From assembly GCF_049243985.1 (NCBI RefSeq), contig NC_135381.1, positions 18,835,345 through 18,899,344 of the forward strand: a stretch of 64,000 nt of DNA, written 5' to 3'. The position numbers and the translations under genes are program-made. The first letter of the stretch is position 1, and each line of letters begins with the position of its first letter. Origin of the DNA: Paroedura picta. Its lineage: Eukaryota > Chordata > Lepidosauria > Squamata > Gekkonidae. The notes under the pieces are model-generated. The model did no database searches. It was not told the DNA's origin and saw only the letters and a program-made list of their open reading frames with translations. Below are positions 32,439-39,375 of the stretch, piece by piece.

Positions 32439-35282
32439 ACCCCCACCCTGACACCAAATGCCATTAGTTGTCCTCGGAGCTAATACGACTCCTTCCCAGA
32501 GTCAAAGAGAGAGCACAGCTTCCACTGCACCTGGCACTCCTGGGCAGCTGCCTGTTGTGCCCATCCCACTTCCCTCAGCCTTCATTACACCAAATCATGG
32601 ATTAAGCAGCAGCCCCACCCACCGCTGGCTTCCCAGCACAAATGAACTGGCTGAATGAGGGTCCATCAGAAGTGAAGTCAGTTCCATCCCATGCTCCACT
32701 ACGAGATGCTCACCAAACCTCTTCCCCCAGACAAAAAGGAGCCCAAAGCCAGCCCTCGTGTAAAGTCTGCCTTTCCCAGTGCTTCAAGAAGAAAGGTGAG
32801 ATTCTTGGAGGAGAGGAGAAAATAAAATCCTTCCATTCTCTCTCCTCCCCTCCCCCCAGCAGTTAGACTCCCCCCAGCAAGAAGAAGGCCTCCAGCATGC
32901 CCTCAATGCCGTTGGCCAAGAACTTCAGAAGCTTTCTGATATCCATTGGATGGCACCAGTTATCAACTCTGCGGAGGAGGTGGGTGTCCTCACAGATCCC
33001 ATGTCTGTTTTTCCCAGTAAGTAACGGGCAGTGAAAGACCTTAGACTTGAGCAGAGGTTCCCTCCATGTCTTCCCACTGGCGGGAAATGTTAATCTGCTA
33101 GGAAGGGAGGAATTTTAAATCAAAGGGGGACATCATGGGGGATGGACCGGAATGCTCTTCACCAACTCTGGAACTGGAAAAGTCAATGGAGAGGAGGCCA
33201 AATCACGCACCCTGCCACCCCCTTGGCTTACCAAGGGGGAGGAAGCAGGGCACAGGAGCATAGACCAGAAGTGGGGCTCAGCCTCTCCCTCCCCACATTC
33301 CAAGCAGTGCAATGTCTCTCTTTCATGCCCCCTACTTAGGAGTCTTCTGGCAGCGGCAACAAGGGGAGCCTGAAATTACGCATCAACCTTGCTAAGCCCA
33401 AGCGGGAGAAGGAGAAGACGCAGAAGCAGAAACCCAGCAGCCTCACGCCAGGTAAAGAGCCAGGGCAGTTGGTGGTGGCAAGAGGCTGGCAGCTGATCTG
33501 CAGATCAGGGCAGAGCCCCTGAAATCCACGCCTGCCCCCACACAATTGATAAGTCTGACAAAAGCTGTTCTGCACCCTTTGCATTTGGAAGAGCCCCTTG
33601 TTTCTTGGTTCTCACTGTTTGCCTCTTGCAGAAGCAAGTTGAAGCCATGAGGGGCATTGTGCTGGACTCAGCCAACGCAGGGGTGGCTGGAGACCAGGAG
33701 AGTGGTTAGCATTGCAGCTTGGGTGAAATGAAATCAATGTAGATCTGAAGGGTGGATGAAGTACCAGGCTATAGCACTACTATGAGAGGTCTCTATCCCA
33801 TGGTCCAGGAGTGGACCCAGATCTCTTACAATGCGACAGAAGCTCTACTGGACCCATTTCCTGACTCTGGGGCATCTTCCGCCTGGCAACATTGCAAGAG
33901 ATCTTTGATTGCTTTCCAGAGCCCAAAAGCCCAGTTGTGGCACCTTTGTGTATGCCAGCAGCCTGAGCACTTGCTTTTGTTGCTTGCATTTAGGGGGGGG
34001 GGGGCTTATGGGGCTTTTGTGGGTGACAATCCAACAGAGAGTCTACACAGAGAAAAGGGTGTGTCTGGACAGAAGAGTCTTGATTGGAGCAACAATTCTG
34101 AAGCTTTTCTTCCTGGTGGTGTGTCTTGTGGGGAAGAGATGCCTACCAGCTGTGAGGGGGTGGGGGCAGGCCCAAATGGCAGCTGCTTATGAAATGAGCT
34201 TGCATCACAGCTATTGTGTTAGCTCTCTGGTTGGTTAGCATCACTGTCCCTCCAGGAGGCAGGTTGTGCCTTTGACTGCCTGGACTGGAAAGCCAGAGGA
34301 AGGATGCAGGGGTGAGCGCAGGGACCAGCTGAAGTCTAGCCCTTGGGGAATGCTGAACCCCAGGCCGTGAGGGTTCGTGGTGTCCCAGCCTCCTCCCCAG
34401 CTTGCTCTTGCTGCTCCTGCTCTGTCTGCCCTGTGTTTCCTTAATGGATGCCCCTACTGTGTTTCACGTTTCCTCATGCCTCCTCCCTCCCAACCTCTGC
34501 TGAGCATGCTTGCCCTTCCCACAGCTGAATCAACCCTCTCTTAATTTCCCTTTTTGCTAGTGGACAAATGGGGCCCTGAGGAAGTGTCAAGCTGGCTGGA
34601 GGCACTTGATTTAGGGGAATACAAAGAGATTTTTATGCGCCATGACATCCAGGGCCCTGAGCTGATCCTCCTGGAGAGAAGAGACTTGAAGGTACTTCCC
34701 CTGGCATGCTCCTGTACCCGCGCACCTCCCGCTCCTGTGTGCAGTGGCTTGTGTGGTGGGTGCTTGTGCGGTTAGTGGTTTTGCAAGCTGGGCTGTGCCT
34801 CTCATTCGTCTGTCCTCCCCTGCTGTGCAAATAGCAAGGAAGGGAAGGGATTGGGTGGCTGGCACAAGGAAGCAGAAGAGCTGCCCCACTTCCCTGTCTT
34901 GATGGGAACCTGCCCTTGGTTTGTGTTCATTTGCCATTCTTCATTAGCTAGTCGCTTCTTCTGGCAGAGGAATAGTACAACAGCTCCACCTGCTGCTGGG
35001 TAGAGAAATAACTATACCGTGCACTTCATTGTTTTTTTTTTAGGGGTAAAACTGCTCACTTCAATGCACCCTCAAGGAAACCGGGAGAAGTGCAGGGTTG
35101 AAACGGCCTATCTGCACTGGGGACACAACCTAAAAGCTGCCCAGACATACTCAGATAACGGACCCCAGGTGTTGTCCCACTAACTAAAGTTGCTCTTTCT
35201 TTTTAAGGACCTTGGGATATCAAAAGTGGGCCATGTGAAGAGGATCCTGCAGGGAATTAAGGACACTACCAGCCAGCTGTAG
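5341..35282 (+). CDS. DGKK: Type II diacylglycerol kinase, probable DGKK orthologue (28 exons, 5' end outside window)
   Basis: The enzyme phosphorylates diacylglycerol to phosphatidic acid at membranes, ending DAG signalling. Exons, all with AG acceptors: 5341-5451, 5969-6049, 6236-6340, 7178-7310, 11536-11642, 12410-12535, 14122-14224, 18941-19103, 19578-19686, 20982-21121, 21983-22064, 22245-22336, 22757-22856, 23495-23741, 24421-24522, 24747-24846, 26033-26140, 27260-27356, 27988-28095, 28584-28697, 29039-29173, 29823-29989, 30604-30724, 31188-31274, 32860-32979, 33340-33451, 34561-34691, 35208-35282. Together they read 1091 codons plus TAG with no break. Domain order is PH, C1, C1, catalytic, linker, accessory catalytic, C-terminal region, SAM, as in DGKD and DGKH (about 1200 residues), so only the extreme N-terminus is missing. 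The DGKK call rests on the adjacent CCNB3, as in human; by sequence alone it could be another type II paralogue. Type II kinase confidence is near certain; the paralogue is inferred. Confidence 0.93.
6419..6687 (-). mobile_element. tRNA-derived SINE
   Basis: Read on the minus strand it starts with a tRNA-like head (AGTGGTTAGGAGT and a B-box-like AGGTTTTATTCC) and ends with CATATAAGAGCCAACTG and a GAA-type tail. It lies in the intron after the PH-domain exons. The same family recurs at 11936, 17472, 24154, 39877 and 55976. Confidence 0.75.
7178..14224 (+). CDS. DGKK: DGK exons 4-7: tandem C1 zinc-finger domains
   Basis: Exons 7178-7310, 11536-11642, 12410-12535 and 14122-14224. The first C1 domain (about residues 112-161) shows [17 protein letters not shown] followed by [12 protein letters not shown] and NNC. 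The second (about 184-234) shows [20 protein letters not shown], then CLWC, H and C ligands up to KKCPLG. The zinc-binding His/Cys patterns look complete in both. C1 domains bind DAG or help orient the catalytic domain. The intron between exons 4 and 5 is 4.2 kb and full of repeats. Exon 7 ends with [12 protein letters not shown], strongly conserved in DGKD/DGKH. Confidence 0.95.
8190..8445 (-). mobile_element. L2-like LINE 3' ends with (ATT)n microsatellites
   Basis: ATTTATATACCGTCCTTGCC...GGTTTACATG and TTATAGCCCGCCACTCCCTT are the reversed 3' UTRs of the LINE family seen with coding remnants at 14456-15055. The runs of ATA/ATT between them are the expected tails. Confidence 0.55.
10124..10254. 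mobile_element. Fold-back hAT-type MITE, copy 2 (131 bp)
   Basis: The target duplication CTCTTAAG is perfect (10116-10123 and 10255-10262). Both termini carry the same G-to-C change (CAGGGCTAG and CTAGCCCCG), but the centre of the hairpin is imperfect. Confidence 0.85.
10386..10537. repeat. 51-bp minisatellite, three units
   Basis: Three head-to-tail units begin AATAAAAAATATGTTTGATA at 10386, 10437 and 10488. The first two are identical; the third lacks one A and has one substitution. Confidence 0.9.
11001..11190. mobile_element. DNA transposon remnant with ACAAAGTTTGAGTC inverted ends
   Basis: ACAAAGTTTGAGTCCAATGG at the left is mirrored by AGACTCAAACTTTGT at the right, with partly inverted inner sequence (AAGACTAAGTTTCATTCA against GAATCAACCTTTGTTGGTC). 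No open frame. The downstream CTGCTTCAGGCCAACACAGC is often part of the same lizard repeat. Family not named. Confidence 0.55.
11936..12226 (-). mobile_element. tRNA-derived SINE with (GAA)n tail
   Basis: A well-preserved copy. The minus-strand head has TAGTGGTTAGGAGTGCGGAC and a B-box-like GATTCGATTC. The tail on the plus strand is GAAGAAGAAGAAAAAGAAG. It sits between the two C1 domains' exons. Confidence 0.8.
12536..14121. other. Intron after the second C1 exon
   Basis: Apart from one fold-back MITE (13271-13406) I see no repeat or exon in this 1.6-kb intron. Confidence 0.6.
13271..13406. mobile_element. Fold-back hAT-type MITE, copy 3 (136 bp)
   Basis: A perfect palindrome around the loop GAAT, flanked by ACTTAGTC (13263-13270 and 13407-13414). 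Both arms carry the AGATG/CATCT version of the variable site. Confidence 0.88.
14456..15055 (-). mobile_element. L2-like LINE 3' end with hexanucleotide tail
   Basis: On the minus strand 15050-14829 encodes [19 protein letters not shown] and [10 protein letters not shown], typical of the extreme C-terminus of L2/CR1-type reverse transcriptases. A short 3' UTR (ending in the CCGCCACGAGCC... motif) follows, and then a long tail. On the plus strand the tail is (ATTGTT)n from 14460 to about 14560, then (GATGTT)n to about 14608. Confidence 0.7.
15395..15535 (+). mobile_element. Worn tRNA-derived SINE
   Basis: GGTGTAATGGTTAGAAACTA looks like an A box and ACCTCCCTCACAGGGTTGTT is the usual SINE body. 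The ends are unclear. Confidence 0.4.
16930..18840 (-). mobile_element. Degraded L2/CR1-type LINE sequence interrupted by a SINE
   Basis: At 17278-17132 the minus strand reads [16 protein letters not shown] and [19 protein letters not shown], a conserved reverse-transcriptase block (DYCNAL...[12 protein letters not shown]...H). The flanks (for example 18340-18560) match no exon and look like more of the same old repeat. Outer limits are approximate. Confidence 0.5.
17472..17737 (-). mobile_element. tRNA-derived SINE nested in LINE sequence
   Basis: Same family as 11936-12226: plus-strand GAAGAAGAAGAGTTGC tail, CACCCTGTGAGGTGGGTGAG body, and the reversed tRNA head at about 17690-17735. Confidence 0.75.
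18941..22336 (+). CDS. DGKK: DGK exons 8-12: catalytic domain (DAGKc)
   Basis: Exons 18941-19103, 19578-19686, 20982-21121, 21983-22064 and 22245-22336. The lipid-kinase core carries [14 protein letters not shown], the nucleotide-binding glycine motif GGDGSVGW (about residues 326-333) and [16 protein letters not shown]. All catalytic glycines and the motif aspartate are present, so nothing suggests loss of activity. Exon 11 ([15 protein letters not shown]...) starts the variable linker. The exon 12 donor splits the AAG lysine codon and matches the next acceptor in phase. Confidence 0.95.
19215..19330. mobile_element. Fold-back MITE, diverged copy
   Basis: The right half (CTCATGGGAATTGTGATCCA, ending GACTACCCCTG) is good and the left half is worn (CAAGAGTGGCCAACTTGTGG). 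No perfect target duplication. Confidence 0.65.
19687..20981. other. Intron within the catalytic domain
   Basis: I see no repeat, exon or RNA gene in this 1.3-kb intron. Confidence 0.5.
21395..21585. repeat. AGGGTTGCCA-family repeat, diverged
   Basis: GATGAGAAACTCCTGGAGAT and ATAACCTGTAATTCCAGGAG match the family core described at 9-225, with TGCATCCCTACC at the end. Confidence 0.45.
22757..24846 (+). CDS. DGKK: DGK exons 13-16: linker between catalytic subdomains
   Basis: Exons 22757-22856, 23495-23741, 24421-24522 and 24747-24846. The region contains [20 protein letters not shown], then the conserved [21 protein letters not shown]-like stretch (here [20 protein letters not shown]). After that comes a divergent Ser/Thr/Lys-rich segment ([20 protein letters not shown]...) that I cannot align to a named domain. 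Such linkers carry phosphorylation sites in other type II kinases; that role here is inference. Exon 13 ends at a GC donor (22857-22858), and the exon 15 acceptor lies directly after a SINE tail. Confidence 0.9.
22857..23494 (+). other. GC-AG intron
   Basis: The exon ends MARK (CGGAAG) and continues CAMLNEKL at 23495, as in DGKD (MAKKCSVLKEKL). The intron therefore starts GCAAGT at 22857, not GT. The surrounding AG|GCAAGT is a strong match to the known GC-donor consensus. The next GT downstream (22861) would add bases and break the frame. The intron also holds a 72-bp fold-back derivative. Confidence 0.85.
23142..23213. mobile_element. Fold-back hAT-type MITE, internally deleted (72 bp)
   Basis: The left arm is followed directly by the last part of the right arm (GCAGTTTGACTACCCTTG). 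The target duplication CTCTACAC is perfect on both sides (23134-23141 and 23214-23221), so the deletion is internal. Confidence 0.85.
24154..24414 (+). mobile_element. tRNA-derived SINE abutting a DGK splice acceptor
   Basis: Sense orientation: head TAGTGGTTAGGAGCACGGGC with a B box GGTTTGATTCTC, body CACAGCACTGATAAAGCTG, and tail CATATAAGAAGCAACTCTTC then (TTC)n. The tail runs into TGTACAG, the acceptor of exon 24421-24522. Confidence 0.8.
25367..25502. mobile_element. Fold-back hAT-type MITE (136 bp)
   Basis: Both arms share the AGAAG/CTTCT and CATGAG/CTCATG variants; a few single-arm changes are also present. The target duplication is not clear. Confidence 0.8.
26033..29173 (+). CDS. DGKK: DGK exons 17-21: accessory catalytic domain (DAGKa)
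   Basis: Exons 26033-26140, 27260-27356, 27988-28095, 28584-28697 and 29039-29173. The reading gives [82 protein letters not shown] and [11 protein letters not shown]. These are the diagnostic blocks of the DGK accessory domain, nearly identical to DGKD and DGKH. The domain completes the active site. All introns have GT-AG borders and phases agree. Confidence 0.96.
26141..27259. other. Intron within the accessory catalytic domain
   Basis: No repeat or exon recognised in this 1.1-kb intron, apart from a short G run near 27160. Confidence 0.5.
27660..27800 (-). mobile_element. L2-like LINE 3' end with TTTG/TTTA tail
   Basis: Plus strand: a low-complexity TTTGTTTATTTATT tail, then GTTAACCGCCACTCTTGGAC and CATGGCGGTTTACATAGC, the reversed LINE 3' UTR motif seen elsewhere in the window. 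Confidence 0.55.
29202..29271. mobile_element. Fold-back MITE, left arm only
   Basis: AAGGGTAGTCAACCTGTGGT through CCATGAGCCCCTGCCAGCAA; the second arm is missing. Confidence 0.65.
29350..29480 (-). mobile_element. L2-like LINE 3' end
   Basis: TTGATTTATTGCCCGCCACT and ACGGCTCGTGGTGGGTTACA match the 3' UTR motif next to the coding remnant at 14456-15055, followed by the 'CAATTAAAATCCCAGCATTA' stretch. Confidence 0.55.
29823..33451 (+). CDS. DGKK: DGK exons 22-26: C-terminal helical and basic region
   Basis: Exons 29823-29989, 30604-30724, 31188-31274, 32860-32979 and 33340-33451. The start, [14 protein letters not shown], matches the same position in DGKD and DGKH. Next comes a predicted helical stretch ([20 protein letters not shown]), an acidic/glutamine-rich stretch, and a strongly basic segment ([15 protein letters not shown]) just before the SAM domain. 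A comparable basic run precedes SAM in DGKD. Exon 25 could use either of two nearby AGs (32858-32859 or 32861-32862); the first, giving [10 protein letters not shown], agrees with the family. Confidence 0.92.
30092..30305 (+). mobile_element. tRNA-derived SINE, second family
   Basis: The head TTGTGGTTCAGTGGTAGAGT is a clear A-box region. The body CATCTCCAGTTAAAAGGACC, AAGACCTCTGCCTGGGACCC and CAGGATAAGGCAGCCTCATG is a frequent squamate SINE. Confidence 0.7.
30838..31040 (+). mobile_element. tRNA-derived SINE
   Basis: GGTGGTATAGCGGTTGGAGT (A box) and CCAGGTTCCAATCCCCAGT (B box), then CTGGGTGACCTTGAGCCCAT and CAGGGTTGTTGTGAGGACAA. The tail is AT-rich. Confidence 0.65.
31275..32859. other. Intron with a (TC)n tract
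   Basis: A 1.6-kb intron. Only the TC microsatellite at 32397-32433 is notable; no exon or recognised repeat otherwise. Confidence 0.55.
32397..32433. repeat. (TC)n microsatellite
   Basis: About 18 uninterrupted TC units. Confidence 0.9.
33452..34560. other. Intron before the SAM exons
   Basis: I see no repeat, exon or RNA gene in this 1.1-kb intron, only a G run near 33993. Confidence 0.5.
34561..35282 (+). CDS. DGKK: DGK exons 27-28: SAM domain and stop
   Basis: Exons 34561-34691 and 35208-35282 encode about residues 1024-1091: [20 protein letters not shown], then [20 protein letters not shown] and [15 protein letters not shown], ending TTSQL and TAG. This is a full sterile alpha motif like those of DGKD and DGKH, which self-associate into polymers that control localisation. 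Human DGKK is described as lacking SAM, so its presence here points either to an ancestral state lost in mammals or to a different paralogue. Confidence 0.95.
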
Positions 35283-37878
35283 ATGCCAGAGGAAGCTGCA
35301 GCCATGCCCTCTGGCCCCCTTCGTCTCAACGGCTGCCAGTCTTGGCTTGTGGACCCCGTCGCGTGAGGAAGCACCAGCCTGAGCCTGGATGCCCTGGAAG
35401 CCTGACCCCAGGACAGCTTCCCCTGCAAGGAGTCGACATTTCAGTGTTTTCCAAAGACAGTGGCTTGGCTGTTTGTCTCTCCTTGCCTTTGGCTTCCCCC
35501 CCCCCCTCCCTTTCCCTTTCCCTTTCCCTGTGGCACTTCTCGTGTCTTTTTCAGTTTGTGTGTTTGAGCTGCTTTAAGTGAAGCCATTCATTTCCATCCC
35601 CATTGGGGGGGGGGTGAAACTCCATCACCTGCTCCTGGGCTCACTACATTGAGTTGCTTTTGCACCTGGCTGTGCTGCGAAACACTATCCCGTGACAGGA
35701 AGCCAGCTGGGGGAGGAGGCTAAGAGGTAGCTGGGTAGTCAGGGCCCCAAAGACCCCTTAAGTAGAGGAGAAAAGGGCGTTCCCCAGAAGTCTTTGGCTT
35801 CTCTGCTGAGCTCAAGTCTTATCCTCAGCTTGGAAGTGTCTCACCCGCAGCAAGGTCTGTGCCGGGGCACCCTGCCCATTCGGCCACACTAAAAGCAGTG
35901 GCAGGCTGCAGTTGCTTTCCTTCGAGGAGGGAAAAGAGTCTCCGGCTACTGAAAAGCTCTATGCCAGGCAGGTAGAGCTGCCCCTGAACTTCTGGCTGCC
36001 CTGCATCTGTTCACAGAGCTGTTTGTCTCTCATTTCCCAGAGTGCTTTCTCAGGTAGGTAGGCTGAAAGCCTCATCCCAGAGCTACTACTTCCAAGTTCT
36101 GCTGCCGCCTCCCCTATCCCACCCCCTTATTGTCCCCCTTCTGCCTAGTTAGTTCGGTAGGAAGGTGCCAAGGTGCCCTGTGCACCTGCCTGGATACAAG
36201 GTGGTTTACAAGGGGGATTACCCCCCCCCCCATGGTGATAGCTATGGGAACTGGCTGTGGGGGTGCCAGCTTTTGAGATCTGCAGCCAAGAATGTGCTGT
36301 GCTCCCCAGAATCTCCCACAGATCAACAGGGGAGGGGGAAACATTTTAAACAATGTCTTTCCTGCTATCAGGGTAACTTTACACTAGAACCTAGGACAGG
36401 AGCAAGTGTGCACAGCTTTCGGAGGTCGTAAAGTACACATTTTGAGTGGGTTTTGTTCTGTGTCCTACCTGGAGCAGGCACTGCCGTAGCCCCATGTCCT
36501 CCGGCCCTGGCCTATGACTGCCCGCGTGGCTCCTGGCCCCTGGAGGAAGAGAGGCAGGGAAGTGCTGCTCCGTCCTAAGCTGGGAAAGTGAAATAATCAC
36601 CCTACCTGCTGCTTGGGGGAAGATTGTAACTAGTTTGGAAAGAAAAGATATTTATTTAAATATTTAATATATAAAGCTTAATTTATTTTTCACCCGTGTT
36701 GCACGATTGCACTTTCCGAACCCCGCTCCTTGCTGGAGGCTGCTTTGTCCGTTCCGAGGGCCAGCTGTTCCAGTAACTACCTGTGCGGCAGGATGCTTGT
36801 GGGGAGGGGGTGGGGTGCACCTCTGGGCCTTTCTCAGGGTGCTTAAACTCTCTGGCCATTGTTGTTTGCCTGCTGGCTTCGCTTTAAATGTGGCAAACCA
36901 TCTCATGCACTGATGCAATCCCCGCTGCTCCAAGAATCCCTGAGGCCGAGATCCAGGCAGTTGCCAGGAAACCAGAGCTGAAGAGAGACAAAAGGCGACC
37001 AGGACTGCTTCTGCTGGACAATTGCAAGCCGAAGGACCCGCTCCCCTCCCAACTGAGGCAGTCACCACCACGGGAAAGAAGCTGGGACCCGGGCAGCTGG
37101 AGGAGTGCGACTGTCCCAGCATCCTGCGGAAGGTCCTGGGCCTCCTCGTCTCTGCCTCTCCACAGCTGGCTTTTCTGCTGCCCTGTTAGCCTGAAGATCA
37201 ATACATGCTGATCAGAGCTGCTAACCACACCGGGTCTTTTGCAGTAGCTCCAACCTGAGACTACAAACAAACAGCCTTCTCCCCCCCACCACCACCTCTT
37301 CCAATAGCCTAGTGCAAAATAGCAAGGGGAGTGGGGAGGGGGAAGCAAGGCCAAAAATGGGGCTTGCCACTGGGCCAAGCCAATGCTGCCTCCTATAAAG
37401 CCATGGGGCCTTAAGGAGGCAGAGCTTGTGTGTGTGTGTGTGGGGGGGGGGGAATTAACAAACTTGAGTCCCCAGATTTTAGCAGGGGGTGGGAGTCCCC
37501 TGCTGCCAACCCTGTTGGGGGGGGGAGGGAGGGAGGAGGGGTGTACGGCTGCCGTCACTGTATTTTTTTTTGTGCTAAAGTGATTTATATCGTGACTATG
37601 AGTGTCGGGGGGGAAATTCAAGGGGGATGGGTGTACATAACATTTACTCCCAAAGGAAATTGGAAGGAGAGAAGGCTGCTTGCTCAGAATAACGTAGAGC
37701 AGGCCTTTCTGGAGGGGCTGCAAGCAGCACCCCCCTGTCCCTCCAGTCAGTCACCCTAAGGTGTTAATTTTGGCTCAAGGCCTGGGCCCAGTTCCAAAGC
37801 AGAGACTGTCGTTTGCTTTCCTTGCCTGATGCCACCTCCCTCCCTGGAAAGAAACCTTGCCCATAGCCCCCTCTAGAG

Positions 37879-38000
37879 CAGGGGTCCTCCAGATGTCCAT
37901 GGACTACAATTCCCATGAGCCCCTGCCAGCGTTTGCTGGCAGGGGCTCATGGGAATTGTAGTCCATGGACATCTGGAGGACCACAGGTTGACTACCCCTG
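37879..38000. mobile_element. Fold-back hAT-type MITE inside the probable DGK 3' UTR (122 bp)
   Basis: Flanked by CTCTAGAG (37871-37878) and CTCTGGAG (38001-38008). The left arm has lost about 14 bases after CAGGGGT. The rest pairs over about 50 bp (TCCTCCAGATGTCCATGGAC against its inverse), including the CATGAG/CTCATG variant in both arms. Confidence 0.85.
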
Positions 38001-38566
38001 CTCTGGAGTATGTTTCCCAACAGAAGTCAAGGAATGTGGCCTCTCTTCTTCGTTTAAAGAAAACAGGTCTGGGTTGAAGTTTCCTGGAAGCACAGAGCGA
38101 CTGGATCGACTAAGAGGGTGCTTGTTGCTGGCTGGCTGTGGAGTTTCAACCGCTACGCAGGACACACCCCTGTTGCCCCAGTATGGCCCCGGGTGGCCTC
38201 TTCCCCATTCAGCAGGGCTGCTGTTCTCAGTTGCAGCTTAGATGAGAAAGGAACAAAAACTGGAGCTGGAAAGGCGGCGAGTTGTTTCCCCTAATCCGTG
38301 CTTAAAAACTGATACACTGAAAGACAGCCAGAACCAAACCCCAAATATTTCATTTAAAAAACTGGTGGCGAGAGAGATGACCTTTACTCATGAAAGGAGT
38401 TGGATATGTTTCCATTCTTCCAGTTGGCCAGTGCTACCACCCAAGCGTGGCTTGAAGGCAGCAGGTGAGCCCTGTAGCCCCACCCACCCCTTGCCTTTTC
38501 TTTCCACTCCCCTGTGGCAGGGGAGGTAAGAGTGAACTGGCCCCCCAAACCCTGTACTGCTTGTTC

Positions 38567-38572
38567 AATAAA
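38567..38572 (+). terminator. Candidate polyadenylation signal of the DGK gene
   Basis: A canonical AATAAA hexamer is followed by a GTGTCTTTT stretch near 38605. It lies about 0.6 kb before the convergent polyadenylation signal of CCNB3, which suits a tail-to-tail arrangement. Confidence 0.55.
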
Positions 38573-38590
38573 CGAAGCAGCTGATCTGCT

Positions 38591-39180
38591 CCTGCCAAGC
38601 GTCACGTGTCTTTTACTGGCTGCCTGTCAGGCAGAAAAGCAACACGTAAGGTTTTCCCTATGTTACCTTTCCCAAGACTCAGGCCCTAGAGGTAGAAACA
38701 AACACCTTTCAAGCACCCTTTACAATGAAGAAGCTACACACAGGATGGGTAGCATCTCTAGCACATGGCCTGTCTGGCAAAGGAACATAAATTTTAAGCA
38801 CTACATTCAGTACTCGGGGATGGCAAAATATAAAATACATAAATGAGCAGGGACCGGCCTGACTTTCTTCTTGCTGCGTGGCTTGCTTCTGTCCGGCTGA
38901 GACCCACCCCTGACTTAGAAGGAAATGCACGTCAGCGTGGCCACGAGGATGTCACCCCACTGGTTGCTCAGCAACACCCCCAGCTTGGTGGGTTTGCAGA
39001 CTCCACCAGTAGCTATGGGGGAAGCAGACTGGTAGGAACAGCACACCCAGACACTCCCAGCCTCCAAGTGCAATCAAGGGAGGAAGAGAAACCAAACAGA
39101 TTCAGCAAAGGGGGCTAGGCCACAGCTGAGAGGAAGCTTCAGAACGGAGGGCACTACAACAGTGACATGCAGAGGCGGAA
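38591..39180. other. Spacer between convergent genes
   Basis: About 0.6 kb between the two candidate polyadenylation signals. No repeat or gene recognised. Confidence 0.5.
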
Positions 39181-39194
39181 ATATCATGTCATGT

Positions 39195-39200
39195 TTTATT
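39195..39200 (-). terminator. Candidate polyadenylation signal of CCNB3
   Basis: TTTATT on the plus strand is AATAAA on the minus strand, about 175 bases beyond the CCNB3 stop codon. This would give a short 3' UTR (about 39180-39375). Confidence 0.6.
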
Positions 39201-39375
39201 GAAAGCCTTTTCTATTATTTTGTTCCCTTCCCCATAAACGAGCACGCACACACACACATTTCTTTTCAGATCTTTTCCCCCCCCCCTTACAATAAAAAAA
39301 AAGTTATATACAGAATTCAGGGTTCAGGGTCGTCTATATACACAGTATTTACACAGCAGCGGCACTGCTCTGGTG

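Larger units (their letters stand above)
35283..38590 (+). other. Probable DGK 3' UTR
   Basis: After the stop at 35282 there is no further coding exon on this strand. A canonical AATAAA lies at 38567-38572 with a GT/T-rich stretch about 30 bases downstream, so the longest 3' UTR would be about 3.3 kb. An AT-rich cluster at 36645-36685, with ATTTA motifs and AATATA/TATAAA variants followed by a GTGTTGC stretch, may be a proximal polyadenylation site. The region also holds C and G homopolymer runs and a fold-back transposon at 37879-38000. UTR limits are inferred. Confidence 0.6.

Noticed and set aside
36884-37723. 279-codon minus-strand frame opposite the DGK 3' UTR
   Set aside because: Low-complexity proline and glycine runs from homopolymers, no domain, no splice or start context; most likely chance.
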